This document shows positions 1-8,968 of a stretch of 64,000 bases of DNA, one piece after another. The notes beneath the pieces are model-generated. The model was not told the DNA's origin and did not search any database. It saw only the letters and a program-made list of their open reading frames with translations. This DNA comes from Candidatus Obscuribacterales bacterium (GTDB lineage Bacteria > Cyanobacteriota > Vampirovibrionia > Obscuribacterales > Obscuribacteraceae): assembly GCA_021732025.1 (NCBI GenBank), contig JAKFVU010000027.1, positions 18,569 to 82,568 on the forward strand, read 5' to 3'. The stretch's first letter is position 1. Every line of letters begins with the position of its first letter. The translations under genes and the position numbers were made by a program.

Positions 1-2
1 CT

Positions 3-530
3 TCGAAACGACCAAAGAAATACCGATGGCAGATTAAGTATCCTGATAGAGTTGTCCTGCTCACGGCTAGTAAGGCAGCCTTCAAAGATTCAGATAAGTA
101 TGAACGATATCGTTTCAGTTGGATGTCTCCTGATGCCGAACTTGCCCAGGCAATGTCCCATAGCTCGCGCTTCTTTTCCGAACACTTCTCTGCGCTAAAT
201 GAGAAGTTCGCCTACTTGCATGTGATCTCAACGCCCGGGGACGATACTGATAATAGGCGGCCTGACATCGAGGATGCCCTAGATAAGTTGCTTCGAGAAA
301 AACAGCTTGGCTCAGTTGTTGCCACAGGCAGAGGTAAGCCTGAAAGTTACTACTTTGATCTTTGTCTTACTGACGTAGAAAAGGCCGTACCAGTTCTGAA
401 GAATTTTTGTGTAACGCAGAAACTACCGGCGAAAACATGGCTGCGATTTTACGATCTGTACTGGCGCAATGAGTGGGTGAAAATGCTGCCAACCACACCA
501 GAACTAAAGAATCCACAAGAAATGTGGTAG
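3..530 (+). CDS. Hypothetical protein, 5' end cut by the window edge
   Basis: The frame ending at the TAG at 528-530 has no stop back to base 3, so the gene begins outside the window. The Met at 123 is internal, because the codons before it read as normal protein (charged Lys/Arg/Tyr-rich, then VVLLT). The visible 175 residues are soluble and mixed alpha/beta in look, with no signal peptide, membrane segment or motif that I recognise. It lies tail to tail with the LRR gene, 35 bp away. Function unknown. The open upstream frame is seen directly; that it is one gene is inferred from its length and composition. Confidence 0.6.
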   Translation, partial: SKRPKKYRWQIKYPDRVVLLTASKAAFKDSDKYERYRFSWMSPDAELAQAMSHSSRFFSEHFSALNEKFAYLHVISTPGDDTDNRRPDIEDALDKLLREKQLGSVVATGRGKPESYYFDLCLTDVEKAVPVLKNFCVTQKLPAKTWLRFYDLYWRNEWVKMLPTTPELKNPQEMW

Positions 531-554
531 TTAGTCTGTTCTGGTACGACATCG

Positions 555-575
555 GAAATCAGAAATCAGAAATCA
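555..575. repeat. Three perfect 7-bp tandem repeats (GAAATCA)
   Basis: GAAATCA occurs three times head to tail. On the minus strand each unit contains TGA, and the middle copy supplies the stop codon of the LRR gene. It is a small slippage-type repeat in the gap between two convergent genes. Confidence 0.7.
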
Positions 576-2500
576 ATTCGTCGAAAGTTGTGCTCTGAGT
601 CTTCAAGTTCAATGTATGAGCCTTCTGTTAGCATTGTCTTTAGGCTCTCGGTTAGTTCTTCGTACATGGCTGCACTGTCTGGGCCGCTAAAGAATATAGT
701 GTGGTAGCCGATGCCGACCTCGTGTCCCGACCAGCGACCTAGAAGGTCCGCTTCCAGAATTTTTTCAATTCGATCTTCTATATAGTTGTATCTGACAAGT
801 TCTTCTTCGTTGTCGAATTCACCTATTGTTTTGATGTGAATACGAAGTTCTTGTAATGGCTCTTTTGCTTGGGGGGCTTCCCTCTCTGCGTTGTCTTCTG
901 CTGTCTTTCCGCTTCGCTCTGGAGGTTCGCTCTCTTCTGAAAGGCTCGTCTGGCCAGTGGTATATTCTCGATCGATGATGTCTTGACTAAATTTAAAGGC
1001 ACTAACTGTGCCTGCTCTTTTTAGGGCAAGAGTATTTTCGAATTGAGGATCGTCGGATCGCAAACCAATGAGCGCTGGGTGGCCCCTGAAACACTCAATT
1101 TGCTCTGCTGTAAGGCTTTTGAGTTCGAACAGCAAAATCTCTTCAAGTACTGGCGCGGCCGCGGCACCGGTCACGTTATTTAGTCGTTTCAATGTTCTCA
1201 AGTTCAGACGGCGTAGCTTTTCTAGTTTGCTAAACGGCGGTAGCGACTCAAGATTGTTGAGGCCCTCAATTTGTAGATATTCCAAATGATTGCATAGTGC
1301 AATCTCTGGAATTCCACTTATCTTTGGTAGTCTTGCTAGTCCCAAATATTTTAGACGACCTATGTCTTGTAAGGCAGATAGATTATGTACCTTGCAATCA
1401 GCAATAGCCAGTGATTGCAAATTTCTTAGAGCTGTGAGCGAAGATAGATCTTTTAGAGTTATCTCGCTGATTAGTAGTGCTCTAAGTTGCTCTAGATTCG
1501 GAATTTTATCTAGTGGCTCATAGTGTCCGATTAGCTTGAGTGATTGAAGTGACTTGAAATGTTTGAGAACTTTCAATGAAGGTTTCTTTGTCGCTGCGCG
1601 CAGATCTAGATCTAGTCTAGTCAATTCTGGGGACAGGCCAGTAAGGCCAGTTAAATCTGTAAACTCACCGTGTTCGAGACAGACTCTGTGTAAGTGCTGG
1701 AAATACTTGAGAAACTGAAGTTCACTTCCTCTAAATCCTGAGTCTTCGTAGCCTTGTATTCGTAATGTTGCTTTTGGGGCTCGCAACATTGCGTTGGCGA
1801 TCTCCACGTAAATGTCTGGAGCCAAGCCCATATTGACGCATACATTGAGGGTGTCGGGTCCTATTTTTGCTAATTGGTTTTCGTTGAAGGGCGAATTAAC
1901 GCACCATTGGTAAGGATTGAAACTAGCGAAAACTAGCTCTTCATCAGATAGTGGTTCCGGTTGTCGCTGACGTATTGGTTTTGTCAGTGATATTGATGCC
2001 TCGTGTGCAATGAGTGAGAGTTCAATCTTTGGTATTGGAAATTGATTGACTAAATCTTGCGCTGGTGTAGCACAGAGGCTGTACTTCGTGCACGCTGCTA
2101 GGATTATTTCTGCTGCTATACCGGTCTGGAAATCGGTGAATTCATCAGCGCTCATATGGCGAAAGTCGTCATAGTGAATTTTACGACCGGCAAAAAGTTC
2201 ACCCTTGTTAACACGGAAAGTTGTTTCTGTGTCTCTATCCCAAGGCACGCAAAGAGCTAGATTGGCCACCAGCGCTCTGTAGGGAGTTTTGTCAAAGAAG
2301 CCAGTTTCTATGAGCACTGGAACGATTCGCTCGACAAGAGTTTGAAATTGTGTGGGTGAGCCGTGAGGCGGCCAGATTCGCCTGGCTTCATTTAGCTTTT
2401 CGATTGGATGAATTATATGTTGCCCGAGTGTTATCCCAAAAAGTTCTGGCCATTGCTCTTGAGTGAATTTATCTTTTTTATCCGAGCTAGGCGTTGGCAT
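566..2500 (-). CDS. Leucine-rich-repeat protein with separate C-terminal domain
   Basis: 644 aa. Residues about 1-270 form an alpha/beta region with no motif I know. Residues about 270-480 contain irregular 21-24-residue leucine-rich repeats of the pattern LxxLxxLxLxx, such as LRRLNLRTLKRL. After an acidic Glu/Ser-rich linker (about 510-550) comes a compact C-terminal domain of about 90 residues ending in RRIDF. There is no signal peptide, so it is probably cytoplasmic. LRR domains usually bind proteins, and nothing here shows the partner. It ends 35 bp from the gene at the left edge and starts 39 bp downstream of the lipid kinase stop on the same strand, so the two may be co-transcribed. Exact function unknown. 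Confidence 0.75.
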   Translation of the reverse strand: MPTPSSDKKDKFTQEQWPELFGITLGQHIIHPIEKLNEARRIWPPHGSPTQFQTLVERIVPVLIETGFFDKTPYRALVANLALCVPWDRDTETTFRVNKGELFAGRKIHYDDFRHMSADEFTDFQTGIAAEIILAACTKYSLCATPAQDLVNQFPIPKIELSLIAHEASISLTKPIRQRQPEPLSDEELVFASFNPYQWCVNSPFNENQLAKIGPDTLNVCVNMGLAPDIYVEIANAMLRAPKATLRIQGYEDSGFRGSELQFLKYFQHLHRVCLEHGEFTDLTGLTGLSPELTRLDLDLRAATKKPSLKVLKHFKSLQSLKLIGHYEPLDKIPNLEQLRALLISEITLKDLSSLTALRNLQSLAIADCKVHNLSALQDIGRLKYLGLARLPKISGIPEIALCNHLEYLQIEGLNNLESLPPFSKLEKLRRLNLRTLKRLNNVTGAAAAPVLEEILLFELKSLTAEQIECFRGHPALIGLRSDDPQFENTLALKRAGTVSAFKFSQDIIDREYTTGQTSLSEESEPPERSGKTAEDNAEREAPQAKEPLQELRIHIKTIGEFDNEEELVRYNYIEDRIEKILEADLLGRWSGHEVGIGYHTIFFSGPDSAAMYEELTESLKTMLTEGSYIELEDSEHNFRRIDF

Positions 2501-2539
2501 TTTTCCTACTTAGTACACTTCGCGCGTGACTTTAACCAA

Positions 2540-3574
2540 TTACTTCAGCCACGATCTCTTTTGAATTTGTGCCGCTGAAGGCACAATCATTTGCACGGCG
2601 CTCGGTACAGCTTTGATGTGCATTGGTGTCATGCCGCAGGCGTCACCATCGATCATTGCTAGGCCCTGAAGTTGCTGGCTGCGGCCATCTGTTTGGCCAG
2701 TCAATGCATATTTGACTTTGTGGTATCCCTGTTCGAGAAAAGACAATGGTCGCCTACGCGGCACCACTTCGATCAAAACTTCTTTCACTTTCTTGATGTA
2801 ATAAGGCGCGGTATTGCCAGTGACGCTTGGCGTCAGACCCGTAGCAAAGTGAAAGCCATATTTTAGATAGTCACTAAATTCTTTCGGGGCCAAAACGCAC
2901 AGGTCAAGCAAACCGTCGTGCATTGACGCCGATTCAGAAAGCATACCTACGCCAAGATCGGCAATATTGGTAATGAAGATTCCTGAGGCCGTGACTTTAA
3001 ACTCTTCACCATCGGCGGTGACTTTGAAAATGACTGGAGCCTGTGCCAACGTTTGAACCATTGAACCTGCATAGGCCAGCATCTTCCAGTTTTCCTTGTC
3101 GGCCTTGCCTGGCGTAACGATTGCGTCGGACAATGGGCCCACTCCGGCGGCAGCAGCAAAGTAGTTGCCGTTCATGAGGCCGAGATCTATCTTCAGTGGC
3201 TCTCCGTTCAAAATGACGTCTATAGCAATGTCGACAGGGTCTGATAGTAAATTCTCTTCAAAGATTTTCAGATTGCGGGCCAGTAAATTACCCGTACCTA
3301 GTGGCACAATTCCTAGTTTCGTTTCAATTTTCTGACTGGCTAGTGCATGAATCACCATGCGCACAGTGCCATCTCCACCGGCGGCGACAATAAGGTCGAA
3401 GTCACTATTAAGGCCGTCTAATAAGTTGTCATGAGTCGTGCTTGCAGTGGTGGATACCGTAGTGACGTCGTAACCACCCTCGGTGCAAAGACGGTGAACG
3501 CATGTACCCAGCCACATTTCTGGGCCAGCGGCAGAGCCTGCTGTGGGGTTGTAGATCAATAATGCTGCTGGCAT
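2540..3574 (-). CDS. Diacylglycerol/sphingosine-kinase-type lipid kinase (YegS/BmrU family)
   Basis: 344 aa, slightly longer than the usual ~300 aa. The N-terminal kinase half has the NPTAG nucleotide-binding start (9-13), the GGDGT signature at 66-70 and PLGTGNLLAR at 91-100, all diagnostic of the DAGK catalytic domain. The C-terminal half is the beta-sandwich that covers the lipid site (GVGPLSDA, then IFITNIADLGVGM). The family phosphorylates diacylglycerol or related lipid alcohols with ATP at the inner membrane face. The last ~50 residues are a non-conserved tail. The start is an ATG close to the first beta strand, as expected. Which lipid is used cannot be read from the sequence. Confidence 0.9.
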   Translation of the reverse strand: MPAALLIYNPTAGSAAGPEMWLGTCVHRLCTEGGYDVTTVSTTASTTHDNLLDGLNSDFDLIVAAGGDGTVRMVIHALASQKIETKLGIVPLGTGNLLARNLKIFEENLLSDPVDIAIDVILNGEPLKIDLGLMNGNYFAAAAGVGPLSDAIVTPGKADKENWKMLAYAGSMVQTLAQAPVIFKVTADGEEFKVTASGIFITNIADLGVGMLSESASMHDGLLDLCVLAPKEFSDYLKYGFHFATGLTPSVTGNTAPYYIKKVKEVLIEVVPRRRPLSFLEQGYHKVKYALTGQTDGRSQQLQGLAMIDGDACGMTPMHIKAVPSAVQMIVPSAAQIQKRSWLK

Positions 3575-3931
3575 AGTTCAAGGCCCATGATACTTTCTTT
3601 CATAGTTTCTTACATTCGTTACCTATTGACCTATCTTGCTTGCGATAGAAGTCAATAGCAAGTAGAATCATCCCTCTTGTTGATTGGGCAGCAGATAACT
3701 ATCGTTCTCATCTACAGCCCATATCTCCCTGGTGGTAGGCTTCTATATCTGTCTTATCGCTATATTATCTGAGCGTAATGTGATACCGTTCTCAATGGCA
3801 CGGTTGACAATTAAATGGATTTCAGTATTGTAGTCCACACACGCAAACCAAATGTGTAACCGTGAAGTCATCACCATAACAGTCCGAAATTACAGTAATT
3901 CGACACAGCGGCAATTTCCTCTTCGCAAGAC
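3575..3931. other. Intergenic region between divergent genes
   Basis: This stretch of about 357 bp (390 bp to the preferred start of the next gene) has no convincing ORF. It must hold the promoters of the lipid kinase (minus) and the SRPBCC protein (plus). Apart from the plus-strand promoter candidate listed separately I see no conserved RNA or operator. Confidence 0.5.
3804..3831 (+). promoter_or_regulatory. Candidate sigma-70 promoter of the SRPBCC gene
   Basis: A perfect -35 TTGACA at 3804-3809 is followed after 16 bp by TATTGT (4 of 6 to TATAAT) at 3826-3831. Transcription would start near 3838, leaving a leader of about 125 nt before the GTG at 3965. Read by eye only. Confidence 0.4.
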
Positions 3932-3964
3932 ATGTGGTCTTCCGATCAGAAAGGCAGGAATCTA

Positions 3965-4603
3965 GTGAAATTTCTCAATAAATCGGTAGCTGCACTTATT
4001 TCAGCAGTATCCGTATCTATGTCGCTATCGCTTTTTGCAGGTACAGCTGATCAAGGTCAAGCAGCGTTTGCAAAAGGTCATCACGAAAGCAAGCATGAAA
4101 ATATCACTGAAGAATTGATGCACGGCAAAACTTACATTGTTGCCCGAGTATCTATAAAGGCCTCTCCTGATAAGGTTTGGCAAATTCTTTCTGACTACGA
4201 TAATGCACCGAAAGTTTTTCCGCAGGTGAAGAAGAGCCGATTGATTCAAGATCATGGCACCACCAAAATCGTGAAGCATGTTCTTGCTCCTTCTGGCCTG
4301 CCAGGCACTTATGAGTACGTCGTTGAAGTTAAAGAAACAGCTCCTCATTCATTAGAATGGCACCGCATTTCTGGTGCATTCAAGCAAGTTGATGGTTATT
4401 GGAAGTTGGAACCTCTAGATGGTGGCCACACAACTCTAGTTACTTACGCGAGCTACGTTGATGGCGGTTTCTTGATGCCGCAGCCCTTGGTTCGTCGTCA
4501 ATGCCGTATTGATATGCCAGAGGTAATGAATACGCTCAAAGCTCAGGCTGAAGTGCACTCTGGAGTTCAGATTGCTGGTCGGCCACAGGCTCACGGCCAA
4601 TAA
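3965..4603 (+). CDS. Exported SRPBCC (START/polyketide-cyclase-like) protein
   Basis: 212 aa from the GTG at 3965. I prefer this start over the ATG at 3932 because AGGCAGGA lies at the right distance and the product then begins directly with a signal peptide (KFLNKS, a hydrophobic stretch, cleavage near FAGTA). The mature part matches the SRPBCC/START-like fold: VSIKASPDKVWQILSDYDNAPKVFP is the typical first helix-strand segment, followed by the LEWHRISGAFKQVDGYWKLEP region. Such domains bind hydrophobic ligands in a deep cavity, so a periplasmic lipid-carrier or lipid-sensing role is plausible but not shown. It is convergent with the DUF4253 gene, 18 bp away. Confidence 0.8.
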   Translation: MKFLNKSVAALISAVSVSMSLSLFAGTADQGQAAFAKGHHESKHENITEELMHGKTYIVARVSIKASPDKVWQILSDYDNAPKVFPQVKKSRLIQDHGTTKIVKHVLAPSGLPGTYEYVVEVKETAPHSLEWHRISGAFKQVDGYWKLEPLDGGHTTLVTYASYVDGGFLMPQPLVRRQCRIDMPEVMNTLKAQAEVHSGVQIAGRPQAHGQ

Positions 4604-4621
4604 GCTCAGCGGCTTAAATCT

Positions 4622-5446
4622 TTAGTCCCACCAAAATGTCCAAAGGCCGCTGTTGAGTAGCTCATAGGCATAGGGTGCTAGTTCGCCTTCGGCCTGTTCT
4701 ACTCGGTCGCTGCAATAGCCGTAGTGTTCGCGTGCGGCCTTTAAGGCCTGTTCTTTCGTCATCGGTGGCTCTTCTACAAAGCACTCAATCACATTGGGTT
4801 CTATCGCCATCAAGCAAGCGCCATAGATTTCGCTCCAGCGCTTAAGCATGGCGCAATGCTCTGGTGAGTTCGGGCAATTGGCTAAGCCGCCGAATCTCAG
4901 CAGAATAGGTATTTCATAAGATTTAGTGGTCGGCAAAAGACCTATGTAAACGCGCTCGCCTAGGGTCATTTTGTGTTGATCTTGGTCCCAGTTGTTGATG
5001 GCAAGCGGTTGGTCTTGTAGCTCGAAAAGGTCCGGCTCTGCCACTAGGCCGACTTTAATAGCTGAGGGCCACTCGCCGGTGGGGCAGACAAAGCGCTCAA
5101 GGCGTTCGGCTAGCCAGTTCTGGCAATCTATATTGTTTGCTTGGGCAACTAGTGCCTGGGTGGAAGCTGGAGGCTCATCACTGAGCTCACCTAAGTGTTC
5201 CATCAAGAGTTCGAATGACTGATCTGTGCCCAGAATTACTGGAGTAAATTGTGCAGCATCTTTGTCGGCGGCAGAGGCTTTGGCCGTTCTGGAGAGTGCC
5301 TCTCTTAGGCGATGCCAACAGTCTACTGCTTTACTACCGCTAGTTTGAAAGGCGAACATGGTCTGGCCATCCGCTAGAGCAATCTCTAGGAGTGACTGAT
5401 GGTCTACATCTTCTTCAATTAATAGGGATCTAACTTGGGCAAGCAT
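4622..5446 (-). CDS. DUF4253 domain protein
   Basis: 274 aa. The C-terminal ~110 residues carry the DUF4253 pattern: PILLRFGGLANCPNSPEHCA, a KRWSEIYGACL segment, ECFVEEPPMTKEQAL, the AREHYGYCSDRV motif and the terminal FWWD. The N-terminal ~150 residues are a less conserved adaptor-like region. There is no signal peptide. DUF4253 proteins have no established activity that I know of; they are often linked to toxin/immunity or stress loci, but no toxin is next to this one. It has its own transcription unit between the SRPBCC gene and tRNA-Ser. Confidence 0.85.
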   Translation of the reverse strand: MLAQVRSLLIEEDVDHQSLLEIALADGQTMFAFQTSGSKAVDCWHRLREALSRTAKASAADKDAAQFTPVILGTDQSFELLMEHLGELSDEPPASTQALVAQANNIDCQNWLAERLERFVCPTGEWPSAIKVGLVAEPDLFELQDQPLAINNWDQDQHKMTLGERVYIGLLPTTKSYEIPILLRFGGLANCPNSPEHCAMLKRWSEIYGACLMAIEPNVIECFVEEPPMTKEQALKAAREHYGYCSDRVEQAEGELAPYAYELLNSGLWTFWWD

Positions 5447-5528
5447 ATGGTTAAGTTTGTGAGGAGGAGTTCAGATTAGCCTTTCCGAATTATCGCACTT
5501 TGCTGATAGAATGACCTTCTTCTGATGA

Positions 5529-5615
5529 GGAGAGGTACCGAAGCGGTCATAACGGCGCCGCCTCGAAAGCGGATGGGCGCAAGCCACGTGGGTTCAAATC
5601 CCACCCTCTCCGCCA
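5529..5615 (+). tRNA. tRNA-Ser(CGA)
   Basis: An 87-nt class II tRNA with CCA encoded at the 3' end. The acceptor stem is GGAGAGG (5529-5535) paired with CCTCTCC (5605-5611), the discriminator is G and CCA is at 5613-5615. The D-arm is CCG/CGG. The anticodon loop is CTCGAAA with anticodon CGA, reading UCG. A long serine-type variable arm follows, then the T-arm GTGGG-TTCAAAT-CCCAC. The outermost anticodon-stem pair (G-A) is mismatched. The antisense reading gives the well-known spurious peptide containing VGFEPTW. Confidence 0.96.
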
Positions 5616-5643
5616 TTTTTGAGAACTGAATAGTATTGTACCG

Positions 5644-5727
5644 TTGAACAGTGTCTTTCTGTTCAATCAAAAATATTTACGGCACCATTTGCGCCACCAT
5701 AGATATTTACTGATGGTGATAAATATC
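5644..5727. repeat. Two short inverted repeats downstream of tRNA-Ser
   Basis: TTGAACAG (5644-5651) pairs with CTGTTCAA (5659-5666) across a 7-nt loop. GATATTTA (5702-5709) pairs with TAAATATC (5720-5727) across 10 nt. Neither is followed by a clean T-run on either strand. They sit between the tRNA and the 3' end of the TPR gene and could stabilise or end transcripts. Confidence 0.4.
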
Positions 5728-5743
5728 GATTGAGGTATGAATG

Positions 5744-6445
5744 CTATCTAGAATAGCGGTCGGCATTTTGGCCTCCCGATTTGTCTACAAGATCATTGGC
5801 CAATTTCTTGTCTGCTTTCGCTAGGTCTTTTTTACCGAGTTTTTCGTAAATATTTGCTCTCTGAAAGAGGTACGGGATTCTCTCTAATGGGCCTATCGTT
5901 GGCATTAACTTGGTCAAGCTCACTACTGTCTCTTCCAGTCTGCCGTTGCGCTCTAAAACTCGTGCTTGATCTTTGTATCCGGGCAAGCAGCCGAGGGCGA
6001 TGCCGCGATTGTAGTCGGCTAGCGCCAGGGCGTCTTTACCTTGGCTATCATATATTCGACCTCTGGCGACCAGTGGCCAGCCTATAGTAGGTTTCAGCTT
6101 CGCGGCAGCGGTAAAGTCTGCTTTAGCCAGTTCAAGCTTGCCTAAAATTAGGTAGGCGTCGGCTCTTCTAACATAGAACAGTGAGTTTTTAGGGCTGATA
6201 GCAATAGCTTTAGTGCATAGCGCGACAACTGTATCGAAGTTTTCGTTCTTATACTGGTTATCTATTTGCCTTTTCAGTGAGGCTAAATGAGGAGGACAGT
6301 ACCAGAGCTCCCTTTCGTCTGCGGCTTTGAGGCCAAATGCGGTGTTAATACTAAACAGGAGCGAGATTAGTAAGCAGACCAGAAGAGGAATTGACCAGCT
6401 GCATTGGCCTGAACATGCTCGAATAGCGCTCTGTAAAACTTTCAT
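5744..6445 (-). CDS. Membrane-anchored or secreted TPR protein
   Basis: 233 aa from the ATG at 6445. The longer ORF to 6676 would overlap the start of the divergent protease gene, and its extra residues do not look like protein, so the shorter start is preferred. It begins MKVLQSAIRACSGQ followed by a hydrophobic segment (VCLLISLLFSINTAFG) acting as signal peptide or anchor. Four TPR-type helix pairs follow (for example SLFYVRRADAYLILGKLELA and WPLVARGRIYDSQGKDALAL). TPRs mediate protein contacts; no enzyme domain is present. The partner is unknown. Confidence 0.7.
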   Translation of the reverse strand: MKVLQSAIRACSGQCSWSIPLLVCLLISLLFSINTAFGLKAADERELWYCPPHLASLKRQIDNQYKNENFDTVVALCTKAIAISPKNSLFYVRRADAYLILGKLELAKADFTAAAKLKPTIGWPLVARGRIYDSQGKDALALADYNRGIALGCLPGYKDQARVLERNGRLEETVVSLTKLMPTIGPLERIPYLFQRANIYEKLGKKDLAKADKKLANDLVDKSGGQNADRYSR

Positions 6446-6576
6446 AGAAATCTTCGACTGAGTGGGCCATATTGCCATCCTACCCGAAATGCTGGGGGTA
6501 AGTACGTATTTTCCTGATTGCTTGACTACCTGGCGAAGCGTATTGTCATCTTCATCGAGAGCAAGTTGAGGCGTTA

Positions 6577-8034
6577 ATGCAAGGCCAGCCTTTTGAATCA
6601 AACAGTGAGTCAAATAGCGCCAAGACTGGTGAATCAGTTGGCGAAAGAGCCAACGAGCGGTCCGTTGAGCAGTCACTAAGTTTTCTCGACGTCATTGCCG
6701 CCGATAAAGAACCAACGCAGTCTAAAAAAGGCCGTGGTAAATCGGTTAGTTCCAGCGGAAGCGCCAAGGCGCCTCCTGAGGTTGATACAGCAGCTTGTCC
6801 CACTTCGGCGGAATACGAGAAGCGTATCAACGACTTGGCACGCCGCATATTTGACCCGAGTACGTTGGGCGATTTAAATGAGCTTAAAACCAAGTACAAC
6901 TGCGACATCCAGCGTACCAAAGATCCTATTAAATACGTGAAACTGGCTCTAGATGTAGATGATAAAGATCCCTACACTAGCTATTTCACGCCCGAAGCCT
7001 TTGCCAACTTTAAGAAAGCGCAAAAAGGAGAGGTCGTCGGGGTGGGCGTGGAGTTCGTCATGCCCACCGCAGCAGACGATAAAACTGGAAAAAATCCGCC
7101 TCTCATTGTGCACAGTTTCGACGGAACGGACGCACGCGGTCATGGATTGCAGCCTGGAGACCAGGTCTTGGCCATTAATGGCGAGGACATGCAGGGCAAG
7201 AGCTGGCGCGATGGCGCCAATGCCTTGGGCGGAGCCGACCGTACGCCGGTAACACTGCGAATTATGCGCGATGGAAAGGTGAGCGATGTAGTCCTCACCC
7301 GCACCAATGAAGAGCCGACAAATGTAAGCTCTGAAATGCTTGATGGCAAATTTGCTCGTATTAAAGTACGCACGTTTATGACAGATGACACCTCAACTCA
7401 AATTGAGCAAGCCGTAATTGATAATCCCAATGCGAAAGGCTATATTTTGGATCTGCGACACAATGGTGGCGGTTTGCTTGATCAGGCGTTTACTTCGGCA
7501 TCGGTCTTCATGAAAGATGGAAAGGTTGCCACGATTAAGACAAGATTGGATTCTGATCCGGCTCATCCGTTGTATGAAACTAATGTTTATCGAATCGGTA
7601 GAGACGGCATCACAAAAACTACTAATGACGAAAAGCCCCGCCCCTACTTCCAGCGGCATGCCGACCGCGTTGATAAGCCTGTGGTGGTGCTAGTTGATCA
7701 AGGCACTGCATCAGCCGCAGAAATTCTCGCTGGCGCACTCAAAGATTCTGATGGTGCCTATGTAGTTGGCACTCCTACATTTGGAAAGGGAATCGGCCAA
7801 TCAGTTTTTCCTGATCTCTTAGACAAAGGTGCTACCAAAGTAACTACCTTTAGATATTACACACCATCAGGCTTCTGGCCCGGCGATGGTCACGATTCTC
7901 GCATCGGTTTGCAGCCAAATCTGGTGGTAGATAATCCAACACCGCAGCTATACAACACTAGCAAAGACAGCCAGATTAATGCCGCTATAGGCTACCTGCG
8001 CACTAAGGTACCGGCTGAGAAAAGATCGCATTAG
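6577..8034 (+). CDS. S41 (CtpA/tail-specific) family peptidase with PDZ domain
   Basis: 485 aa. After a Ser/Lys-rich low-complexity N-terminus (1-65) comes a helical region containing the DPYTSYFTPEAF motif typical of C-terminal processing proteases. A PDZ domain follows (about 145-230, GLQPGDQVLAINGEDM), then the S41 protease core. The catalytic Ser is S379 in DQGTASAAEILAGAL and the catalytic Lys is K404 in TPTFGKG. Their 25-residue spacing is that of CtpA. The start has GAGG 5-6 bp upstream, and a TGA at 6523-6525 blocks any extension. Odd point: no signal peptide is visible although most family members act in the periplasm. It may be cytoplasmic or exported in another way. Confidence 0.9.
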   Translation: MQGQPFESNSESNSAKTGESVGERANERSVEQSLSFLDVIAADKEPTQSKKGRGKSVSSSGSAKAPPEVDTAACPTSAEYEKRINDLARRIFDPSTLGDLNELKTKYNCDIQRTKDPIKYVKLALDVDDKDPYTSYFTPEAFANFKKAQKGEVVGVGVEFVMPTAADDKTGKNPPLIVHSFDGTDARGHGLQPGDQVLAINGEDMQGKSWRDGANALGGADRTPVTLRIMRDGKVSDVVLTRTNEEPTNVSSEMLDGKFARIKVRTFMTDDTSTQIEQAVIDNPNAKGYILDLRHNGGGLLDQAFTSASVFMKDGKVATIKTRLDSDPAHPLYETNVYRIGRDGITKTTNDEKPRPYFQRHADRVDKPVVVLVDQGTASAAEILAGALKDSDGAYVVGTPTFGKGIGQSVFPDLLDKGATKVTTFRYYTPSGFWPGDGHDSRIGLQPNLVVDNPTPQLYNTSKDSQINAAIGYLRTKVPAEKRSH

Positions 8035-8144
8035 GAGTTGATGAGCCCTCCGAAAAGTGGGTCCAACACTTGCTAAACTGACCGACAGCTCGTCAAACTT
8101 TGTCCTCGGCCGTCTATGCTGAGCACAATAACAGGAGTTTACTA

Positions 8145-8927
8145 ATGCTTGGACGCGGATTTGGCCTATTCATATATGCCACCATATTGTTAATGGTGCT
8201 CGTTGCATTTCTCTTTGGAATTCTTTCCTGGCTCAAGGTTCCAGTGGGAACTACAGTTGATTGGATTATTGGTGTTGCATCAGCTTGGTGGTTGTTGATT
8301 ATCACAACGGCTCCGTGGAATGTCTATTTTGAGTCGTTGTCGGTACTCGATGAAGCCAGCAATAGTAGGAAGGCTGGAATAGATTTCGATTCTTCTAAAG
8401 TCAAATTTGTAAAAAGGCTCAATACAGTGTCGCTTGTGCTTGCAATTGGCTTGCACGCTGTTTCTTCGGTGGTTTTGTTTTATCTATCGGCTGCTCATAT
8501 AACACCTGTTGGTTACTACGGGGCGGCAGCTGCGGCACTGCTGACGGTGCTAAGGCCCGCGCTTAGAGCTTACGAATATCTCTGGCAAAGGCTGAGAGAA
8601 ATTAAGCAGAGCATTAGTTATCCACGAGAAGATGTGCTTCAACTGCGTGCGAGAATTGAAACTCTTGAAGGTACGCTGCGCAATATTGATGTATTGCTAG
8701 ATATTCAGAACCCTTCTAGCATACCTGCTCGCACAAATCGAGAGTTGGCAAATCTAAAAGCGATTTTTGAAGACCTGGCGCAGAATTACACCAAATTATT
8801 GCAAGACAATAGAGCTGAGCATGAAACTCTTCGTCGCGAAGGGCAGAGTGCAATCAGCAAACTTTCATCTGATAGTCAGTTCCTCGATCATGTCCGCGAG
8901 ATTGTGCGCATGATTAAGTCAGCTTAG
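8145..8927 (+). CDS. Membrane protein with C-terminal coiled coil, function unknown
   Basis: 260 aa from the ATG at 8145, chosen because AGGAG lies 7 bp upstream; the TTG at 8100 has no such site. Four hydrophobic segments (about residues 5-30, 40-58, 95-115, 120-140) are followed by a roughly 110-residue charged helical region (SYPREDVLQLRARIETLEGTL to the end) that reads as a coiled coil in the cytoplasm. No family was recognised. It is convergent with the ArsR-type gene. The layout (few membrane helices plus a coil) could suit a scaffold, but that is a guess. Confidence 0.65.
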   Translation: MLGRGFGLFIYATILLMVLVAFLFGILSWLKVPVGTTVDWIIGVASAWWLLIITTAPWNVYFESLSVLDEASNSRKAGIDFDSSKVKFVKRLNTVSLVLAIGLHAVSSVVLFYLSAAHITPVGYYGAAAAALLTVLRPALRAYEYLWQRLREIKQSISYPREDVLQLRARIETLEGTLRNIDVLLDIQNPSSIPARTNRELANLKAIFEDLAQNYTKLLQDNRAEHETLRREGQSAISKLSSDSQFLDHVREIVRMIKSA

Positions 8928-8968
8928 GTGAGCGAAGTGCTTTCCCTGTCTGTCTGTCGGGACAGATT

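Noticed and set aside
5476..5670. Minus-strand ORF with VGFEPTW
   Set aside because: It is the antisense of tRNA-Ser, a well-known spurious ORF.
8940..8968. Terminator between convergent genes 8145-8927 and 8969-9307
   Set aside because: TCTGTC/GACAGA pairs with only 2 nt between and a broken T-run; too weak to call.
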